The position numbers were made by a program, and so were the translations under genes. From NCBI RefSeq assembly GCF_001640025.1, contig NC_031672.1:5642001-5706000 (forward strand): 64,000 bases of DNA, given 5' to 3'. Below, one piece after another: positions 59,473 to 64,000 of the stretch. This DNA comes from Sugiyamaella lignohabitans (taxonomy: Eukaryota > Ascomycota > Dipodascomycetes > Dipodascales > Trichomonascaceae). The notes under the pieces were generated by a model, which saw only the letters and a list, made by a program, of their open reading frames with translations, searched no databases and had not been told where the DNA came from. Position 1 is the stretch's first letter; the number at the start of each line of letters is the position of its first letter.

Positions 59473-62406
59473 TCAATTTTTTGATCTCTCTTGCACAATG
59501 ACACCCTTGAATGCCGCCAGTTTCTTCTCGAAATCTTCAATGTTCTTTTGGCTGATAAGGAGTTTAGCAGAGAGATAGTTGACTCTGCCCTTGATCTCCC
59601 ACCGACTAGGCAGCTTAGACAACAGGGCCAGCTCCGTTTCATACTTGTTGATATTACTCTCTTCTTTGCTAACCGCTGTGTTCAGAATATTGGTTTCCAT
59701 CAAGGCCTCAAGTGATTTATCTTTTGCCAGCAACTGGAATGCCGCTGTATAGAGAGGTTTTCCCGGTCGTAGAGATACAATACGTCCACCTACTGTGTGA
59801 GCCGAGATCATTTCATTATGTTCGAGAGCTGAAATTGCCTTTAAATTATCAGCAGTCTTGAAGCAGGGGTCCTGTCTAAGCACTCCTAGAGGCACCTCAT
59901 CTTCGTATTCAGCAAACTTCTTAATCAGGACCCACACTTGTTCACTTGTCCATTCGGATGACTCTTTGTTGAGATACATTTGGAGAACTTCAGTTGCACT
60001 TTGGTTAATCATATCTCTCAGAGCCACGTCTGGAGTGTCACCAGTCTTCAAACGTCGCGCAAAAGCTTGCAGGTCTGTCAGTCTTCCACCTAATGGTTCC
60101 AATGCTTCGTCTAGCTCTTGAATCTCATTAATCGTCACTTTCTGTTGTTTCTCCTTTCCATCCTTTTCTTGTGTGTCGCTGTTCTCGTCATCTTTGCTGT
60201 TATCCTTGTTGGCGACCTCAATCTGTCGTAGCACAAAGCTTCTTGCTGAATCGGCACTCGCGTCTCCCACAAATAGCGATTTGAATACTTGATTTGGAAG
60301 AGCTGGTGACAAAACCTTTTCGTAGCTGACATCACTAGTAATGAAAATGACGTGTGCGACGTTAGCGCGGATAAGCTGAGCACACCAGTCGGCTATGAGC
60401 TTATACACGAATGGATTGGTGGCCTCGTATCTACTCAAGAAATGGTTGATTACAACCACCGGCTTTTTTTCAGGATGGATTTGAAGGTAATTTTCCGCAG
60501 AATCCATATTAGGATCGTGGTCATGAAGGGCTACCTTCTGAAGGGCAATGGCTGCACTGCTCAGCATATCTTTGAATTGTGCTTCTGTTGACTCTGCAAA
60601 ACCTGTTTTCTGTCCACTGAGACCCTGTGAGATTACGTCCAAGTAATTTGCAAGACTATTCTTCCAAGGAAATACTGGATGATAACAGATTTCATTTGCT
60701 GCAGCTTTTACGAATGCCGAGTCTCCACGAACTCTAACCAAGTTATCACAGTCAATCGTTAGTACATTGTCATGATCTTTAACTGCGTGTTCAAGTACAA
60801 GTTGTTCTTTTCCACCTCCTCTTGGACCTGAGACAACTATAAATGTACATTGACCCTCACGAAGCCATTGCTTAAGATCCTCAATGCTCTTGACCCTGTC
60901 GTCCCACAAATGCGACACACCAGTATCAGTTGGCGTACGCTTGAAAAGTGAGAATCTCCTCCGACCACCGCTAGCAATGAAATCCCATAAAGCAAATAAC
61001 TTGTCGAATCCGAAAACACCTCGAAGCTTTTCTAACTGCAGAGACGAGCCATGAATATGGCGTTCAATGCACCAGACTCGGATGGGTTCGAAAATCATCA
61101 CAGCCAAACCAGCTACAATTGCAATCAGAATAGGAACGACAATTCGAGTGTGATTAAGGACAAAGTCTTTGACAATGTTCTTGTGGTCAACCGATTCAAA
61201 CGAAATATGGAGTCTAGTGTCATCCACCTTGATACCCGTTATACAGTTACGAGCCGTGGCAGCATCGATGTATTTGGAGAAGATTACTTTGGCTGATCTT
61301 GGCAGGTCTTTCGTACCAGGAGCGGGAGGAACAATATCAATTATAGGACCATATCTTCTAAGCAGTGAGTACAAGGTCTCCTGGCTTAAATCTGGTCCCT
61401 CGAAAGTAGCCTTCAATTGATTAGAAGTGAATCTTCTTAAGTCTTCAATCCAAGGCGAACCCTTGACAGGAAATCCACGAACTGGGGTAAATGGTGCAAA
61501 CCAGGGAGTATACTTGGCCTTTTCAAGCTTTTCGTAGATAGCCTTTTCAGCAGTCTTGACATCAACGCTGGATTTGTCGATTTGATATGTAACAAATACA
61601 CCGCCGTCTCTCTCACGAGGGATCAGGTTGATAATTTCCAAAGGCAAATCTTCTGGGAATGATATCTTTTTAATTGTATCAGCCAATTTAGTTTTATTTC
61701 CGAGGTAGGTGAACTGAATTAGGAACTTTCTTACATAGACCAGCCTTGTAATTGAAGGGTACATTCTGTCGTAATAGATAATTCCTTGGTGAGAGTCTTT
61801 TTCAATTACACCAGTAGTTTGTTCAGGATTTTCTTGATCCTCCGTTAATGGTTCGGCTTTGACAGAATCAGATCCATCATCGCTATTTGCATCGGTAGCA
61901 GGTGCTACTCCGGCAATACCACTCTCTACAGCCTTTGTGGTTTCACCAGTGGCTTTTGTAGGATTCTCGTTGGTATCAGGACTACCTGGTGACACCTTTA
62001 CGGTGGCCAGTGGATTTGTAATATCTTCAGGTGCCGTGGGATCAGGAATAGGAGAGCCTGAAGAAGTTGTAGGCCGAGAATTGGTCGCACCACCTGCGAC
62101 ATCGTCAGAGACAGGGGCTTGATCGACATCTTTCTCCGCAGCTTTATCAGCTTTTGTTTCATTAGACTCGACTACCCCATCCGAGTTATCAGCTGAAGTA
62201 GCAGTTCCACTCTTCTCGGCTGTTCCCTTCTTTTGCTCAAGTTTTGGATCAGTAGCATATAACCTAGTAAACATGAGATGGCGTTGCTGAAGTCTTGTTC
62301 CAGGGGTTCTGGCGTCCGTAATCGTTGTCATGACACGACAGGAGCTGGTCCGTGCTATTCGACACAGTCCAGCCCCTGATACTAAATATCGCATCGCAAT
62401 TGACAT
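59473..62406 (-). CDS. YME2: Mitochondrial inner-membrane protein Yme2 (Rna12)
   Basis: A 977-residue Yme2/mitochondrial-escape-protein-2 family member, an inner-membrane protein that influences mitochondrial nucleoid structure and DNA escape. It has a basic presequence (about 1-40), an acidic Ser/Thr-rich linker (about 55-200), and an RRM-like domain (about 300-405) after GIIYYDRMYPSITRLVYVRK. One transmembrane segment follows near 420-440 (VVPILIAIVAGLAVMIFE), then a large AAA-like domain with Walker A VSGPRGGGKEQ (about 525) and a C-terminal coiled region. The domain order matches the S. cerevisiae protein. ATG 62406 is in a suitable context. Confidence 0.93.
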   Translation of the reverse strand: MSIAMRYLVSGAGLCRIARTSSCRVMTTITDARTPGTRLQQRHLMFTRLYATDPKLEQKKGTAEKSGTATSADNSDGVVESNETKADKAAEKDVDQAPVSDDVAGGATNSRPTTSSGSPIPDPTAPEDITNPLATVKVSPGSPDTNENPTKATGETTKAVESGIAGVAPATDANSDDGSDSVKAEPLTEDQENPEQTTGVIEKDSHQGIIYYDRMYPSITRLVYVRKFLIQFTYLGNKTKLADTIKKISFPEDLPLEIINLIPRERDGGVFVTYQIDKSSVDVKTAEKAIYEKLEKAKYTPWFAPFTPVRGFPVKGSPWIEDLRRFTSNQLKATFEGPDLSQETLYSLLRRYGPIIDIVPPAPGTKDLPRSAKVIFSKYIDAATARNCITGIKVDDTRLHISFESVDHKNIVKDFVLNHTRIVVPILIAIVAGLAVMIFEPIRVWCIERHIHGSSLQLEKLRGVFGFDKLFALWDFIASGGRRRFSLFKRTPTDTGVSHLWDDRVKSIEDLKQWLREGQCTFIVVSGPRGGGKEQLVLEHAVKDHDNVLTIDCDNLVRVRGDSAFVKAAANEICYHPVFPWKNSLANYLDVISQGLSGQKTGFAESTEAQFKDMLSSAAIALQKVALHDHDPNMDSAENYLQIHPEKKPVVVINHFLSRYEATNPFVYKLIADWCAQLIRANVAHVIFITSDVSYEKVLSPALPNQVFKSLFVGDASADSARSFVLRQIEVANKDNSKDDENSDTQEKDGKEKQQKVTINEIQELDEALEPLGGRLTDLQAFARRLKTGDTPDVALRDMINQSATEVLQMYLNKESSEWTSEQVWVLIKKFAEYEDEVPLGVLRQDPCFKTADNLKAISALEHNEMISAHTVGGRIVSLRPGKPLYTAAFQLLAKDKSLEALMETNILNTAVSKEESNINKYETELALLSKLPSRWEIKGRVNYLSAKLLISQKNIEDFEKKLAAFKGVIVQERSKN

Positions 62407-63282
62407 TGTCTACGTCAGGAAACGAATTGCTCAAAATAAAGTATGAAGAGAACAAACAAGCTTAAGTTCACGGTATGGATCGTGGTTGGGGTTGAGATCT
62501 GCGATGGAGCGATAAGATTGCTGCTGCTGTGGGTAGTTAGTGGAGCTGTGGTCCTAATGTTTGCTCTTGATCAATCATCAGATCGGACTATTGCTAAGAG
62601 TGAGAAAATCTTTTTAGCGAGTCTACATGTGTTTCTGGTGTTAATTGGTTAGATTAATTCTTTAGTATAAATATAAAAATACTTTATGGCAACTGGTATC
62701 AGAGCATATGCTCCCCTGATTTTCTGTATGCATGATGTAATTTATCTGTAGATAGTGAATATTTCATCCATATATGATAGAAAATTTGCACACACTCAAT
62801 ACAACGTAATCATAAGACTTAGAACCGTTTTGTCACTATTCCGAGTTCCAGACACTCTTCAAATGTTTATCGAACTTGCCTTAGGTTGTATTTCCTTTCG
62901 ACGCAGTCATTCGCTTATCAGTAGACCCTGCATTTTTCTGAGATAAAGAAGTGCATACCTGCTAAACTAACTGGCAACAACAAAACCAAAAAAAAAAACC
63001 AAATTATACTAACAACCCTGCTATCCAACCAGTACCAAAACGTTACTAATATATCGCAAACCGTCAATGAATTCTCAGAGTGGGCCTCTGCCAAGTGGAA
63101 CCTATTCCACAACGTTATCAGCAGCCCCACCGAATGCGGCGTCCGATCAGAATCGTGTGATTTCAAATCCATCTGACATGCAGATGCAGATCGCAATTTG
63201 ACTCTTATTAATTTACCAGTGAAACTCGTTTTCAGTCTTATTTATTTATTCAGGACAGAACGAGATAGACTCGTTATTCAAT
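62407..63282. other. Intergenic region between YME2 and NAR1
   Basis: 876 bp, divergent. It contains a 69-codon frame at 62443-62652 without homology cues and a candidate terminal exon at 63033-63176 (separate entry). The A-run at 62987-62997 is simple sequence. Confidence 0.5.
63033..63176 (+). CDS. Possible terminal exon of an unidentified small gene
   Basis: A perfect branch box TACTAAC (63007-63013) is followed 19 nt later by CCAG and a 47-codon open frame (YQNVTNISQTVNEF...) ending with TGA at 63176. Codons in the middle are strongly C/G-ending (TTC, GCC, AAC, CAC, ATC, AGC, ACC), as in expressed genes here. No ATG-bearing first exon with a good donor could be fixed upstream. No family recognised. 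Confidence 0.3.
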   Translation, partial: YQNVTNISQTVNEFSEWASAKWNLFHNVISSPTECGVRSESCDFKSI

Positions 63283-64000
63283 ATGAGTACTATTTTGTCT
63301 GCGGACGACCTGAATGACTTCATATCACCAGGAGTGGCGTGTATCAAGCCTGTAGAGGTTGAAAAGTCGAATGAAACGGGACGAGCAGAGATTGAAATTG
63401 GTATAGATGGCATTCCTATGGAAGTGTCACAAGATAGCGGCGAGAAAAAGTCATTGAAATCAGCACAGATCAGTCTTAGTGACTGTTTGGCATGTAGTGG
63501 TTGTATAACTTCAGCAGAAACAGTACTGGTTTCGATGCAGAGCCACAGTGAGGTTCTATCTGCTCTAGAGAAGAACAGTCAGTTACCAGTAACCAGTCCC
63601 GACAGAAAGATCTTTGTTGCTTCTATCAGTCACCAAGTACGAGTCTCACTAGCAGCAGCGTTTGATCTGTCTGTTTCTGAAGTTGATAACAAACTACGAG
63701 ACCTACTAGTGACGAGGCTTGGATTCAGATATGTCATTGGTACTGAGATAGGGCGGGCTATAGCACTTGAACACGCAGCAATCGAAGTTTCTGAGAAATC
63801 TAGTGGTACAGGACCAGTACTCTGTAGCTCATGTCCAGGATGGACATGCTACGTAGAAAAGACACATGCTCATATGATTCCATACCTATCAAAAGTCAAG
63901 TCCGCTCAGCAAATCACCGGTACCTTGATCAAAGAAATTATATCCAGACAAACAGGTATCAAAAAGAACAATATATACCATGTGAGCATAATGCCGTGTT
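63283..64000 (+). CDS. NAR1: Cytosolic Fe-S assembly protein Nar1 (5' part, cut by window end)
   Basis: The first 239 codons of an iron-only-hydrogenase-like protein, Nar1, which works with Cia1 and the CIA targeting complex in cytosolic and nuclear Fe-S protein maturation. The opening MSTILSADDLNDFISPGVAC, the N-terminal cluster ligands C20, C68, C71 and C74 (DCLACSGC), and later SSCPGWTCYVEKTH and VKSAQQITGTLIKE match the yeast protein. The frame is open to the last base (reading VSIMPC), so the rest lies outside the window. ATG 63283 is the first in frame. Confidence 0.93.
   Translation, partial: MSTILSADDLNDFISPGVACIKPVEVEKSNETGRAEIEIGIDGIPMEVSQDSGEKKSLKSAQISLSDCLACSGCITSAETVLVSMQSHSEVLSALEKNSQLPVTSPDRKIFVASISHQVRVSLAAAFDLSVSEVDNKLRDLLVTRLGFRYVIGTEIGRAIALEHAAIEVSEKSSGTGPVLCSSCPGWTCYVEKTHAHMIPYLSKVKSAQQITGTLIKEIISRQTGIKKNNIYHVSIMPC

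Noticed and set aside
62443..62652. 69-codon frame with two hydrophobic stretches upstream of NAR1
   Set aside because: No family, no splice or conservation cue; could be a small membrane protein but unsupported.

Overview
This is nuclear DNA of an ascomycete yeast (Saccharomycotina). The genes are dense, mostly uninterrupted orthologues of budding-yeast genes on both strands. At least six short spliceosomal introns can be placed, with GTAAGT/GTATGT/GTGAGT donors and CTAAC or TACTAAC branch sites close to the acceptor. CTG encodes Leu at conserved sites (for example in frataxin), so this is not the CUG-Ser clade. The intron frequency and the long, repeat-bearing intergenic regions suggest an early-diverging lineage near Yarrowia/Blastobotrys/Sugiyamaella. 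That placement is inference; no species marker is present.

Layout. 0-10 kb: NAP1, a SUN-family wall protein, the HECT ligase HUL5, two small unknown genes. 10-24 kb: an intron-containing tRNA-Tyr, 3.1 kb of non-coding DNA, a 1,774-residue Ser/Thr-rich GPI adhesin, an RRM-YTH RNA-binding protein, the mitochondrial carrier MME1. 24-37.5 kb: a DUF2406-like protein, DSF2 with a tiny 3' exon, 5.8 kb of non-coding DNA, a spliced Zn2Cys6 regulator. 37.5-47.5 kb: MLH1 and NSE4 (divergent), QRI7, an aldehyde dehydrogenase with a 5'-UTR intron, ISA1. 47.5-64 kb: CDC4, YFH1 (two exons), WWM1 (three exons), PKR1, ULP1, YME2 and the 5' part of NAR1, cut by the window end. Three iron-sulfur genes (ISA1, YFH1, NAR1) lie within 17 kb. 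Three pairs (NSE4-QRI7, CDC4-WWM1, MME1-MLH1) are immediate neighbours in Saccharomyces cerevisiae and remain close here.

The most unusual content is a family of GC-rich foldback elements, about 27 arms in 64 kb, full length 134-139 bp. Each has terminal inverted arms (TGCCTCC...GGAGGCA), a 7-bp stem/triloop hairpin in each arm, a central GACGGTCC motif and an off-centre hairpin usually containing GCGAAGC. Triloops of the two arms match within a copy in nine of ten readable pairs but differ between copies. The off-centre hairpin varies in sequence while staying paired. All copies are non-coding; two lie inside introns (regulator gene and WWM1). One locus is a perfect 77-bp inverted repeat and another a 187-bp tandem duplication. 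This family is the best candidate for an undescribed system, either a non-autonomous mobile element or a structured RNA/DNA module.
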